NCBI RefSeq assembly: GCF_002209555.1
Contig: NZ_NJIF01000012.1
Location: 62,001 to 126,000, forward strand
Direction of reading: 5' to 3'
From: Achromobacter insolitus
GTDB lineage: Bacteria > Pseudomonadota > Gammaproteobacteria > Burkholderiales > Burkholderiaceae_B
Length of the DNA: 64,000 nt
Shown here: positions 16,524 through 24,444 of the stretch, in pieces
Position numbering within the stretch: position 1 is the stretch's first letter
How the letters are laid out: every line of letters begins with the position of its first letter
Position numbers and translations under genes: made by a program
The notes under the pieces: model-generated
What the model was told of the DNA's origin: nothing
Seen by the model: the letters and a program-made list of their open reading frames with translations, nothing else
Database searches by the model: none

Positions 16524-17477
16524 TCAGATCGCCACGGTCAGGTAGACCGCTTCGCGGCCCACGATGGGCATGCGCGTGGGCATGAAGATGGTGCAGTCGT
16601 CGCAGGGCGAACGGATTTCCTCTGCGCCGTTCATGGCGATCAGTTCGCCCTTTGCGAACGTTTCGAAGCCGATGACCGGACGGGTGAAGGCGAAGTTCTC
16701 GGACTTCACCATGTGCACTTCAAGCAGGCGATAGCGCTGCGGCACGGGCGGGGGCGGCGTTTCGGCGGAAGCATCGATCAGGCCCAGGTGCGCCAGGAAG
16801 CGCAGCGTGACGTCCGTCGCCAGGGCGGCGGCGGACTGCGCGAAATGCTGGCCGCATTCGACCACCAGCGAGCCGCCGCTATCGGAGTCCGGGTCGCCGT
16901 GGCGGCCGTAGCCCATTACGCCCGTGCCAGGAAACAGGTCGGGCGGCATTACCAGGTGCACCTGCGGCGCGCCGACGGCGCTGGCCAGCGCCGTGTTGCG
17001 GTCCATTTCCGTGTAGACCCAGAAGGGTTGCACGGGGGCGCGCGTGGAGTGGATATCCAGCACGAAGTCGGCGGCATCGAGCACCGGACGCAGTTCGCGG
17101 GCGCGGCGCAGTTCGGGGCTGTCTTCCGGACCGTCCAGCATGGCGGCCGACCAGATGCGGTTCAGGTTGTGGACGAGCTGGCGGTTTTCGTAGGGGTTCT
17201 CGATGTCGAAGGCTTCATAGGCCTCGACATGGGCGAAGCTGACGGTCAGCGTGCCGATCTTGGGCCGCACGCCCGTGTCCAGCAGATGGGTGGCGGCCAC
17301 CATGCCACAGATCTCGTTGCCGTGCGTGATGGCGTTGATCAGCACGTGCGGGCCGGGGCGGCCCGATTCGAAACGATGCACATACGGAATGCCGACATTG
17401 CCCTTGCGGTAGGCCGCAAGATCGCGCGGCAAGACTTCGAGTGGAGCGGTGTCGGGTTCGAAAGCGGGATTTTTCAT
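16524..17477 (-). CDS. Succinylglutamate desuccinylase/aspartoacylase-family zinc hydrolase
   Basis: 317 residues. The zinc-binding residues of the family are visible: His52 and Glu55 in THGNE, and His143 in DIHST, with Glu207 (VVECGQH) as the catalytic base. The family hydrolyses N-acyl amino acids. It is the second gene of a minus-strand pair, 11 bases behind a Bug receptor, and the pair is divergent from an RpiR regulator. This suggests uptake and deacylation of an acylated or amidated organic acid. It is not AstE proper, because no other arginine-succinyltransferase pathway genes are present. Confidence 0.9.
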   Translation of the reverse strand: MKNPAFEPDTAPLEVLPRDLAAYRKGNVGIPYVHRFESGRPGPHVLINAITHGNEICGMVAATHLLDTGVRPKIGTLTVSFAHVEAYEAFDIENPYENRQLVHNLNRIWSAAMLDGPEDSPELRRARELRPVLDAADFVLDIHSTRAPVQPFWVYTEMDRNTALASAVGAPQVHLVMPPDLFPGTGVMGYGRHGDPDSDSGGSLVVECGQHFAQSAAALATDVTLRFLAHLGLIDASAETPPPPVPQRYRLLEVHMVKSENFAFTRPVIGFETFAKGELIAMNGAEEIRSPCDDCTIFMPTRMPIVGREAVYLTVAI

Positions 17478-17488
17478 GGGAGTCGGGC

Positions 17489-18487
17489 CTATTCAGGACG
17501 GATGCCGGCGCGGTCGATAAGGTCTTTGTACAACGCCAGGCGTTCGGACATCATGGAGGTGAACTGTTGAGGCGTCTGATCTTCGGGCGGCAGCGCGCCG
17601 GCCTTTTCCAGGGATTGCGGCATGCCGTCCTCCTTGGCGGCGGTGCGCACGGCGGCCAGCAGTTTCTGAACGATGTCGTCAGGCGTGCCGGCGGGCGCGG
17701 CCAGGCCGATCCACGACATGGAGTTGAGCACGGGATAGCCCAGTTCTTCGAAGGTCGGCACATCGGGCAGCGAATCCAGCCGCTTGGGAGCGGCGACCGC
17801 CAAGGCGCGCATCTTGCCGACCTGGATGTGGGGCAGGAAGGGCGCGAGGTTGTCCAGGGCGAACTGCGCCTGGTCGGAGAGCAGGGCATTGATAAGGGGG
17901 GCGCCGCCTCGGTAGGGCACGTGCACCGCCTGCACTTGCAGGGTGTTCTTGAACAGCTCGGCGTTGAGTTGTCCCATGCTGCCGATCCCCGCGGTGGCGT
18001 AATGCAGCTGATCGGGACGCGCTTTCAGCAGGGCGACGAACTCCGCGAGGTTGCGGGCGGGCACGGCGGCGTTGGTCACCAGCACGTTCGGCGTGCGCGA
18101 CAGCTGCGAAATCGAGACGAAATCCTTGATCGGGTCGTAGCCGATATCTCCGCGCATCAATGGGTTGGCCAGATGCGAGCTTTGCGATGATGCAACCAGC
18201 GTGTAGCCGTCAGGCGTGGCACGCGCGACCCGCTTGCTGCCGATGGCGCCGCCCGCTCCATCGCGGTTTTCGATAATGACGCTGGTGCCCAGCGCCTTGC
18301 CCAGGGCGTCCGCATACAGCCGGCCGATCAGGTCGACAGAGCCGCCCGCCGGAAAAGGAACGACCAGCGTGATGGGGCGCGACGGATAGGCATTGGCGCG
18401 CGCGGCCAACGGCAGCAAGGCGGCGCCCAGGCCGGCCAGGACCAGGCTGCGGCGGGCCAAGGACGGCCCCTGCGGGTGATGCTTCAT
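17489..18487 (-). CDS. Bug-type TTT substrate-binding protein
   Basis: 332 residues with a cleavable signal peptide containing an RR pair (LARRSLVLAGLGAALLPLAARA), possibly Tat-compatible, and the Bug signatures YPSRPITLVVPFPAGGSVDL, ENRDGAGG and PDGYTL. ATG 18487 starts the signal peptide, so longer in-frame extensions are rejected. First gene of an operon with the aspartoacylase-family enzyme. Its promoter region carries four TGCAAT half-sites shared with the divergent RpiR regulator. No TctA/TctB subunits are nearby. Confidence 0.94.
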   Translation of the reverse strand: MKHHPQGPSLARRSLVLAGLGAALLPLAARANAYPSRPITLVVPFPAGGSVDLIGRLYADALGKALGTSVIIENRDGAGGAIGSKRVARATPDGYTLVASSQSSHLANPLMRGDIGYDPIKDFVSISQLSRTPNVLVTNAAVPARNLAEFVALLKARPDQLHYATAGIGSMGQLNAELFKNTLQVQAVHVPYRGGAPLINALLSDQAQFALDNLAPFLPHIQVGKMRALAVAAPKRLDSLPDVPTFEELGYPVLNSMSWIGLAAPAGTPDDIVQKLLAAVRTAAKEDGMPQSLEKAGALPPEDQTPQQFTSMMSERLALYKDLIDRAGIRPE

Positions 18488-18524
18488 GGAATTCTCTTGT
18501 GGTGACTGCGGGTTTGGTCTAATT

Positions 18525-18561
18525 TGCAATAGAAATTGCAGGCTGCAATATAAGATGCAAT
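18525..18561. promoter_or_regulatory. Cluster of four TGCAAT half-sites between Bug receptor and RpiR regulator
   Basis: TGCAAT occurs at 18525-18530, 18544-18549 and 18556-18561, and its complement ATTGCA at 18535-18540. The first two form a perfect inverted repeat with a 4-base spacer. The arrangement resembles RpiR-family operators such as HexR's TGTAAT-N3-ATTACA. It lies in the 117-base divergent region and covers AT-rich promoter sequence, so the RpiR protein at 18605 is the natural ligand. Confidence 0.6.
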
Positions 18562-18604
18562 GAGTGTTGTGAAATTTGGGGTTATCACCTAGGACCTTCC
18601 AAGA

Positions 18605-19471
18605 ATGAACCTGCACCAACGAATTGCCGGCTATGGCCGCAAGCTCAGCAAGACCGAACAGGTGCTGGTTGAGGAAATGCAGGCGCGCTATCCGCAAAGC
18701 TTGCTGGAATCGGCAACGGCATTGGCCAGTCTGGTCGGCACCAGCGCGTCCACCGTGGTGCGATTGCTGGCCAAGCTGGGCTACGAAAGCTATGCGCAGG
18801 CGCAGATGGAGGCGCGCGCGGAAGTGACGGCGCGCCTGGCCTCGCCTGGCGAGCGCGCGGACGTGGTCGGCAGCGACAAGCCGTCGCCGCGCGCTTGCCT
18901 GCACAACGCCTTGCTGCATGATCAGCACAACCTGAAAGAGACGTACGCGTCCATCGACGTGGCCGCCTTCGAAGCGGCAGTGCGGCTGCTGACGCAACGC
19001 AGGGGGCGGGTGCATGTGCTGGGGCTGCGCCAGGCAGCGCCGTTGGCGAGCCATGTGGCGCTTTACCTGAACCTGTGCCTGCCATCGGTGAAACCCATGG
19101 TGGCCGCCGGCCCGCTGTTCCTGGAAGACCAGTTGCTCTGGATCGATGAGGCCGACGTGCTGCTGGCCTTCACGTTCCGACGCTATTCAGTTGCTGCGGC
19201 CAATGCGGTCAAATACTTCCGGCAGCGCGGCGGCAAGGTAATCCTGATCACCGATTCGGCATCGGCCCCCGCCGCGGCCTCTGCGCACCACGTGCTCATT
19301 GCGCGCAGTTCCAGCGCGTCGCCTTTCGATTCCTACACGGCGGCTTTCTCGGTATGCAATGCCCTGCTCGCAGCGGTAGCGCAGCGCAGCAAACAGGCCT
19401 TGGGCGCGGCGCTCGAGCGCGGCGAGGGCTTATGGGACGCGCAATGGATACGTCCGCCCGGCGCTCAATAG
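18605..19471 (+). CDS. RpiR/MurR-family transcriptional regulator with SIS domain
   Basis: 288 residues. An N-terminal RpiR helix-turn-helix (about 1-75, ESATALASLVGTSASTVVRL) is followed by a SIS sugar-phosphate-isomerase-like domain (about 120-250), with GRVHVLGL, a central DVLLAFTFRRYS and GGKVILITDS. SIS domains bind phosphosugars, though some relatives here respond to other metabolites. Divergent from the Bug/aspartoacylase operon with clustered TGCAAT half-sites between them, so it most likely regulates that operon and itself. Confidence 0.93.
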   Translation: MNLHQRIAGYGRKLSKTEQVLVEEMQARYPQSLLESATALASLVGTSASTVVRLLAKLGYESYAQAQMEARAEVTARLASPGERADVVGSDKPSPRACLHNALLHDQHNLKETYASIDVAAFEAAVRLLTQRRGRVHVLGLRQAAPLASHVALYLNLCLPSVKPMVAAGPLFLEDQLLWIDEADVLLAFTFRRYSVAAANAVKYFRQRGGKVILITDSASAPAAASAHHVLIARSSSASPFDSYTAAFSVCNALLAAVAQRSKQALGAALERGEGLWDAQWIRPPGAQ

Positions 19472-19597
19472 GGGAGTGGCGGCGCGCGGCCACGCTTTGC
19501 GCGCCAGTGGCAATCGACCCGGAAATGGGGCGATTCGAGGCCGTTTCCGCACGCTGCAAGATGCTTGCGCACTAGCTGCTCTAGTACGTCATAACTC

Positions 19598-19631
19598 CTT
19601 GAAAACATTGCTTTTCAAGCCGAATTATTTT
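19598..19631 (+). terminator. Possible terminator or operator hairpin
   Basis: CTTGAAAA 19598-19605 pairs perfectly with TTTTCAAG 19612-19619 around CATTGC, followed after eight bases by TTTTT. The stem is AT-rich, so termination strength is doubtful. It lies 127 bases after the RpiR gene. Confidence 0.35.
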
Positions 19632-19672
19632 TGGCATATTGCGGCCGGGCGAACTTCTTTCAGGAGCGAGGC

Positions 19673-19927
19673 ATGGGCGCGTGGCCACAGCGTCATATCG
19701 ATGGATTCGAGGTGGAATGCCAGGTCATCCGGCTGGATACCGGCGTGTTGGCTATCGAGGTTGCGGTGTGCCGCAGGACGGAGGGCGTTTTCGAGCGGCG
19801 CTGGTCGCTGCCGCGCTTCGTGACTTTCGACGACCCAGGCACAGCAAGACGCCATGCGGAACTGGTGCTGTCGGGCATCGTGTCGGTGGATGAGTCCACG
19901 GGCGAACCCCGTTACGGCATCCTGTAG
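19673..19927 (+). CDS. Small hypothetical protein
   Basis: 84 residues, no membrane segment or signal peptide. ATG 19673 has AGGAG at 19662-19666, so it is preferred over an upstream in-frame GTG/TTG. The sequence alternates beta-rich and charged stretches (FEVECQVIRLDTGVLAIEVAV) and has a TARRHAELVLSGIVSVDE tail. I do not recognise a named domain. It stands alone between the RpiR gene and the Ysc84-domain lipoprotein. The pattern is similar in style to the other short soluble proteins at 23513 and 24084. Confidence 0.65.
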   Translation: MGAWPQRHIDGFEVECQVIRLDTGVLAIEVAVCRRTEGVFERRWSLPRFVTFDDPGTARRHAELVLSGIVSVDESTGEPRYGIL

Positions 19928-20054
19928 GGGCGCTATCGAAGGGCGGGAACCCGCGGCGCAGGCAGGTTTTGTTTCTTTTCGCACAATCGTGTGCCTTGCG
20001 CGGGCGCATTTGCCCGGTACAGTGGTACAGGGTGACAACAAAAAGGAGAGTTCC

Positions 20055-20648
20055 ATGTTTGATACTTTTCCTGTCTTGCGTCGCGCTGGCTTGGCCGCCG
20101 CGGCGATCGGCGTAGCCGGTCTGATGTTTACGGGCTGCACCACCACCAGTCCCAAATCCTCGGCCACCGCAACCGAGCAGCGCCAGTCATTGAACAGCGC
20201 GGCCGATGCCACGTTGGGCAAGCTTTACCAGGCATCGCCCCAGTCCAAGGAATTGGTCGCGCGCGCCAAGGGCGTGCTGATATTCCCAGACGTGCTGAGC
20301 GGCAGTTTCATCATCGGGGCGGAGCACGGCAAGGGCGTGTTGCGCGTGGGCGGTGCCAACGCCGGCTACTACAGCACCACGGCGGGCTCGGTCGGCTTCC
20401 AGGCCGGTGCCCAATCGAAGGCGATGGTGTTGCTGTTCATGACCGATGAAGCGTTGGCCAAGTTCCGCAATAGCAGTGGCTGGACCGTGGGTGCCGACGC
20501 TACGGTGGCGGTCGTCAATATTGGTGCGAACGGCCGGATCGATACGAATACGGCTCAACAGCCCATCGTCGGTTTCGTGATGAACAACGGCGGCCTGATG
20601 GCGGGCGTGTCCTTGGCTGGTACCAAGATCTCCAAGCTGGACCTGTAA
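20055..20648 (+). CDS. Lipoprotein with Ysc84/YSC84-like domain
   Basis: 197 residues. A lipoprotein signal peptide ends in FTGC with Cys28 as the lipidated residue. The mature part shows the bacterial Ysc84 (DUF500) features: a helical TLGKLYQASPQSKELVARAKGVLIFPDV segment, SFIIGAEHGKGVLRV and GWTVGADATVAVVN. The eukaryotic domain binds lipids and actin; the bacterial role is unclear, probably envelope-associated. GGAGAG precedes the ATG by five bases. A strong bidirectional terminator follows the stop, so the gene is monocistronic. Confidence 0.9.
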   Translation: MFDTFPVLRRAGLAAAAIGVAGLMFTGCTTTSPKSSATATEQRQSLNSAADATLGKLYQASPQSKELVARAKGVLIFPDVLSGSFIIGAEHGKGVLRVGGANAGYYSTTAGSVGFQAGAQSKAMVLLFMTDEALAKFRNSSGWTVGADATVAVVNIGANGRIDTNTAQQPIVGFVMNNGGLMAGVSLAGTKISKLDL

Positions 20649-20662
20649 GCCTTCTGGCAAAA

Positions 20663-20697
20663 CAAAACGCCGCGGATGAGTCCTCCGCGGCGTTTTG
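20663..20697. terminator. Strong bidirectional intrinsic terminator
   Basis: CAAAACGCCGCGGA at 20663-20676 pairs perfectly with 20684-20697 over 14 bp around a 7-base loop. A/T runs at both stem ends allow termination in both directions, serving the lipoprotein gene and the converging gene at 20731. Confidence 0.9.
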
Positions 20698-20730
20698 CAT
20701 TGGCTGGCCGCCGCAAGGGGCGGCCGGGCG

Positions 20731-20964
20731 TCAGCCCATGACGGAGTCGCCGTTGCTGCGCACCGCGCGCTCGCGCTGCATTTCGGCGGCTTCGATTGCC
20801 GGGTCCAGGCCGCGCCAGCGTTTGATGCGGCCACGATCCTGCTCGGGCTCCCAGCCGAGCATGCCGTAGCGTGTGATTTCGGTTTCACCGGTCTCGAATT
20901 CCACTTCGAAATAGCCCTGACGATCGGGTAGCGTGCCGCCGGGGAACCAGTCGGTTTCAGGCAT
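20731..20964 (-). CDS. Small hypothetical protein
   Basis: 77 residues, acidic and beta-rich at the start (GYFEVEFETGETEITRYGML), then a charged helical tail. No signal peptide, membrane segment or metal motif. Codon use matches the neighbours, and a GGAG-type site (CAAGGAGAACACC upstream) supports the ATG at 20964. I do not recognise the family. It converges on the lipoprotein gene and shares its terminator. It lies 111 bases downstream of the Lrp/AsnC gene on the same strand, but the spacing suggests a separate transcript. Confidence 0.65.
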   Translation of the reverse strand: MPETDWFPGGTLPDRQGYFEVEFETGETEITRYGMLGWEPEQDRGRIKRWRGLDPAIEAAEMQRERAVRSNGDSVMG

Positions 20965-21075
20965 GGTGTTCTCCTTGCTAGGCGATGGGAGGGACGCCGG
21001 CGCGGGCGCACGGCCCGCGTGGCGCTTTCATTGTGGAGGGGCGCGGAGGATCCCGCAAGTTTGCCGCGACGCGCC

Positions 21076-21546
21076 TTACGCGAGCGGGACGGCGGTGGTG
21101 TAGAGCACCTGCTTCAAGGCAAAGCTGGAGCGGATGCTGGCCACGCCCGGGATGCGGGTGATGTGTTCGACGATCAGTCGTTCCAGCGCATCGACGTCGG
21201 GCACCAGGGCGCGTATCAGATAGTCGGCGTCGCCCGACATCAGGTAGCACTCCATGATTTCCGGCAGGACGGCGATCTCGCGTTCGAATACGTCCAGCGC
21301 CGCCTTGCGCTGCTTGTCCAGCGAAATCTGGATGAACACATTGACCTTCAGGCCAAGCTTGCGGGCGTTCAGCAGCGTGACGCGGCGGTCGATCAGGCCT
21401 TCGGTCTCAAGGCGGCGCACGCGGGCCAGGCAGGGCGAGGCGGACAGATTTACGCGCGCCGCGAGCTCGACATTGGTCAGCCGCGCATCGCGCTGGAGTT
21501 CGTTGAGGATACGGATGTCAGTGGCATCCAGGTTGATTTCCGGCAT
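21076..21546 (-). CDS. Lrp/AsnC-family transcriptional regulator
   Basis: 156 residues, the standard Lrp length. The winged helix-turn-helix (about 5-55) reads [42 protein letters not shown]. The C-terminal RAM domain includes the [18 protein letters not shown] segment that binds amino acids at dimer interfaces. It is divergent from the DMT-family exporter at 21706 with 159 bases between them, a common pairing in which the regulator controls an amino-acid exporter. The specific amino acid is not readable. Confidence 0.94.
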   Translation of the reverse strand: MPEINLDATDIRILNELQRDARLTNVELAARVNLSASPCLARVRRLETEGLIDRRVTLLNARKLGLKVNVFIQISLDKQRKAALDVFEREIAVLPEIMECYLMSGDADYLIRALVPDVDALERLIVEHITRIPGVASIRSSFALKQVLYTTAVPLA

Positions 21547-21705
21547 AAGTCACCTAGCTATCGTCATTCGGCCATTCAAGTGTGCCGAGTATGACGGGAA
21601 ATTCGCGTGAATGCAGTGAAAGATGCTGGGGTTTACCCTATAGACTATTCCATCATTTGGCGATTTCGCTAAAACACGGAATATTCAAGCGGTAGATTGG
21701 CAGTA

Positions 21706-22617
21706 ATGAGTCAGCAGAGCACGTTGGGCAGGTTTTTGCCGCTGGTCGGCGCGGTAGCCATCTGGGGCGGGAACTGGCCCATCATGAAGTTGGGGCTGGC
21801 GCACATGAGCCCGCTCTGGCTGGCCGCCAGCCGCTTCGGATCGGCCGCGTTGATCAGCGTGCTGGTGCTGGGCATGCTGGGCCGCCTGCGCCTGCCCACG
21901 CGGCAGGAGCTTCCGTTGGTGGCGGGCGTGGCGTTGCTGCAGATGGGTGCTTTTACCGCGCTGGCCCTGTGGGCGCTGCAGTACGTGGCGCCCGGACGCG
22001 CATCGGTGATCGCCTACGCCACGTCCATCTGGGTCATCCCGCTGTCGTCGCTGGTCCTGAAGGAACGCCTCTCGATGGCGCAATGGCTGGCGACGGCGTT
22101 GAGCTACGCCGGCATCGGCGTCATCGTCGCGCCGGCGTTCAGCCCCTGGCAGACGCACACGGTGATAGGACTGGCCATGCTGCTGGGCGCCTCCTTCGCA
22201 TGGGCGTGCAACATCATCCAGTTGCGCGGCAACCGGCATATCCGGCTGGGGGCGGACATGATTCCCTGGCAGACCGCCATCGCTGCGATACCGTTGGCCG
22301 CATTGGCGTGGGCGCGTGACGGTGCGCCGGCCTTTCTCGCGGAGCCACAGGCCTGGCCGGTGATCCTGTACACCGGCCCGCTGGCCACCGCACTGACTTT
22401 CATCGTGGTGCTGGGCATGACGCAGAAAATGCCGCCGGTCGCGACTTCGATCGCCATGCTCTGCGTGCCGGTGATCGGTTTGATCGTTTCGTCGCTGGTT
22501 TTCCAGGAACGCATTTCGGCTGATCTCGCGCTGGGCCTGGCGCTTATCGCCGCCAGCGTGGCGGCGTCCGCGGCAGCGACACGCATGAAGCGTCCGCTCG
22601 CGCTGCGCCCTTCGTAG
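21706..22617 (+). CDS. EamA/DMT-family transporter
   Basis: 303 residues with ten hydrophobic segments arranged as two EamA repeats. Typical signatures are AVAIWGGNWPIMKLGLAHMSP in the first repeat, YVAPGRASVIAYATSIWVIPLSSLVLKERLS at its end, and the parallel VPVIGLIVSSLVFQERIS in the second. DMT transporters of this class export amino acids and related metabolites from the cytoplasm. ATG 21706 is preferred to TTG 21697. It is divergent from the Lrp/AsnC regulator, which supports an amino-acid efflux role. Confidence 0.92.
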   Translation: MSQQSTLGRFLPLVGAVAIWGGNWPIMKLGLAHMSPLWLAASRFGSAALISVLVLGMLGRLRLPTRQELPLVAGVALLQMGAFTALALWALQYVAPGRASVIAYATSIWVIPLSSLVLKERLSMAQWLATALSYAGIGVIVAPAFSPWQTHTVIGLAMLLGASFAWACNIIQLRGNRHIRLGADMIPWQTAIAAIPLAALAWARDGAPAFLAEPQAWPVILYTGPLATALTFIVVLGMTQKMPPVATSIAMLCVPVIGLIVSSLVFQERISADLALGLALIAASVAASAAATRMKRPLALRPS

Positions 22618-22715
22618 GCCGCGACTCGCGTACATCTCCGAGAGAAGCGCCGGCGCGTTCTAGAATGTCGTGCGCCGGGACCGGTTCCGGCTTCTCTTGC
22701 GGATGCGCGGCGGAA

Positions 22716-23462
22716 ATGGATTCCTTATATGTGCTGGTCGCGGCGGGCGCCATGGCCGCAGGTTTCGTGCAGGGCCTGTCGGGTTTCGGCTTCGGCATGG
22801 TCGCCATGTCCTTCTGGGCCTGGACGATAGATCCGAAGCTTGCCGCCGCGATGGTGGTGTTCGGCTCGCTGACCGGCCAGTTGCTGGCCGCGTTTACGGT
22901 GCGCCGCGGCTTCACGGTGGCGCATCTGCTGCCGTTCGTTGCAGGCGGATTGCTGGGCATTCCGGTGGGCGTCAAGCTGCTGCCGTATCTGGACCCGCTG
23001 ATGTTCAAGGCGCTGGTCGGCGGCCTGTTGGCGATCTGGTGCCCCATCATGTTGTTCGCGACACGCCTGCCTCCCATTACCGCCGGCGGACGGTTCGCGG
23101 ATGGCGTGGTGGGCGCGATGGGCGGCGTCATGGGCGGCATAGGCGGATTCACGGGCGTTATCCCGACCTTGTGGTGCACCTTGCGCCGCTTCGACCGTGA
23201 CGTGCAGCGCGCGGTGATCCAGAACTTCAACTTGTCGATGCTGGTCGTGACGATGGCGAGCTATGTCTACACCGGCGTGGTCACGCGCGACATGTTGCCG
23301 CTGTTTGGAGTGATCGTGCCCGCGATGCTGGTGCCGACCTTGTGGGGCACGCGCGTCTATGTGGGCATCAGCGATGCCGCGTTCCGCCGCATTGTGCTGG
23401 GTTTGCTTACGGTGTCGGGCGTGGCGTTGCTGGCCTCGTCGCTGCCCAGGCTGCTCACCTAG
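22716..23462 (+). CDS. TauE/SafE-family membrane transporter
   Basis: 248 residues with about eight hydrophobic segments. The GFVQGLSGFGFGMVAMSFW start and the internal repeat GGVMGGIGGFTGVIPTLWC are characteristic of TauE/SafE (DUF81) proteins, putative exporters of sulfite, sulfoacetate or related anions. ATG 22716 is chosen because the hydrophobic domain begins there; an in-frame ATG at 22665 adds 17 unconserved-looking residues. No sulfur-metabolism gene is adjacent, so the substrate is open. Confidence 0.88.
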   Translation: MDSLYVLVAAGAMAAGFVQGLSGFGFGMVAMSFWAWTIDPKLAAAMVVFGSLTGQLLAAFTVRRGFTVAHLLPFVAGGLLGIPVGVKLLPYLDPLMFKALVGGLLAIWCPIMLFATRLPPITAGGRFADGVVGAMGGVMGGIGGFTGVIPTLWCTLRRFDRDVQRAVIQNFNLSMLVVTMASYVYTGVVTRDMLPLFGVIVPAMLVPTLWGTRVYVGISDAAFRRIVLGLLTVSGVALLASSLPRLLT

Positions 23463-23512
23463 GGCGAGCCTGGCGGCGTGCTATCGTAGGGAATTCAAGA
23501 GAGAGTTACCGC

Positions 23513-23737
23513 ATGGCATTGCACCGTTTCGAGAAAGGCGAGTTGGGCCATTGGCTGCGCATCGTGGCAGACAACTGCGAGCCCGGCGCTGCCCAGACTG
23601 AAGTGCCCGCGCACGTTGCGCAGGCGCTGGAGACGCTGCGTTGCATTCAAGCCGGCGCCGACGGCCGCTGGCTCATCACCGACAAGGGCAAGCTCGCGCT
23701 GCGCATGGAAGAGCCCGGCGCGATCCACTTGAGGTAG
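23513..23737 (+). CDS. Small hypothetical protein
   Basis: 74 soluble residues starting MALHRFEKGELGHWLRIVAD. GAGAG at 23500-23504 precedes ATG 23513. The frame is open much further upstream through the TauE gene, but codon use and the ribosome site support this start. The tail (GRWLITDKGKLALRMEEPG) resembles short winged-helix or DUF proteins, but I do not recognise a named family. It lies 50 bases after the TauE stop. Confidence 0.6.
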   Translation: MALHRFEKGELGHWLRIVADNCEPGAAQTEVPAHVAQALETLRCIQAGADGRWLITDKGKLALRMEEPGAIHLR

Positions 23738-24083
23738 TCCTGCGCAGGCGCGGCACCGCGAATTTCGATGAGGCGGGTCACAGTCGCAGCGCAGGACATC
23801 ATTCCGCGTTTTGCCGCGTCTTGAGCGTTTGCTGCGGCAATTCCTGCACAATTTGCGAATGTTTTCGCAGTATTTCGCAGCTTCGCGACTATTCGGGCCG
23901 TGCTACGGGAATTTCCTGAGACGGAATGCGCGATTTGGCTGCTTTTCGTCGTATCGCGGGCACCGAGTCGCCAGTAAGATGAACTTGCGTGACGTTTACG
24001 GGTCTATTCATTTGCGCGGGGATTCTGCCCCCGCAACGTCACGCGTGGTTCACGCGTTTAAGTAACCGACTGGGAGGTAGCAC
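23738..24083. other. 346-base gap with structured leader before a small gene
   Basis: No credible gene; short frames here lack ribosome sites and coding bias. The last 100 bases hold overlapping inverted repeats (listed separately) and GGAGG at 24071-24075 for the gene at 24084. TAAGAT at 23975-23980 is a possible -10 element. Confidence 0.45.
23987..24057 (+). promoter_or_regulatory. Overlapping, mutually exclusive hairpins in the leader of the gene at 24084
   Basis: GCGTGACGTT 23987-23996 pairs perfectly with AACGTCACGC 24035-24044 (10 bp), enclosing a second stem of TGCGCGGGG 24013-24021 with CCCCCGCA 24028-24035. A competing hairpin pairs ACGCGTG 24041-24047 with CACGCGT 24051-24057. The competing stem reuses bases 24041-24044, so both cannot form at once. 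This is the geometry of a leader switch, but no known riboswitch class is recognised, and the dyads could also be protein-binding DNA sites. Confidence 0.4.
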
Positions 24084-24296
24084 ATGCAGCATCGTGACCA
24101 GGAAGTTCTGATCGACGTTTCCACAGCGGCCATGGATACCGGCGGATATGGCGTATTGCTGACGGTTACGGCCGAGGGCGGCACCGAAGTGGATGCCGCG
24201 TTTTCCCACTTGGGCAACTGCGCTTCGTTGGACGAAGCACGCGATCGCGCGGAAGTATTCGCGCAGAACTGGGTAGAGGAAAACATCTTCCGATAG
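24084..24296 (+). CDS. Small hypothetical protein
   Basis: 70 residues, soluble and acidic (MQHRDQEVLIDVSTAAMDTGGYGVLL... QNWVEENIFR), without signal or membrane segment. GGAGG nine bases before the ATG is a strong ribosome site. The pattern of two beta stretches followed by an amphipathic helix (SLDEARDRAEVFAQNWVEE) suggests a compact alpha/beta fold. The family is not recognised. An unusually elaborate set of inverted repeats precedes it. Confidence 0.7.
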   Translation: MQHRDQEVLIDVSTAAMDTGGYGVLLTVTAEGGTEVDAAFSHLGNCASLDEARDRAEVFAQNWVEENIFR

Positions 24297-24444
24297 GGCG
24301 CTTCGCCCTGGACGGAGCTGATTGGCGGGACCGGTCTGTGTGAGCATGACGCTTTGGAGAATACTCAACGGTTTGCGGCGAAAATTTCGGTTATCGTTGC
24401 TGCTCCAAAATCTGGGGCCCTTATTGGGTATGCGCCGTTCCAAG

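Noticed and set aside
16524-17477. astE of the arginine succinyltransferase pathway
   Set aside because: The rest of astCADBE is absent, and the gene is paired with a Bug receptor and RpiR. Only the zinc-hydrolase family is supported.
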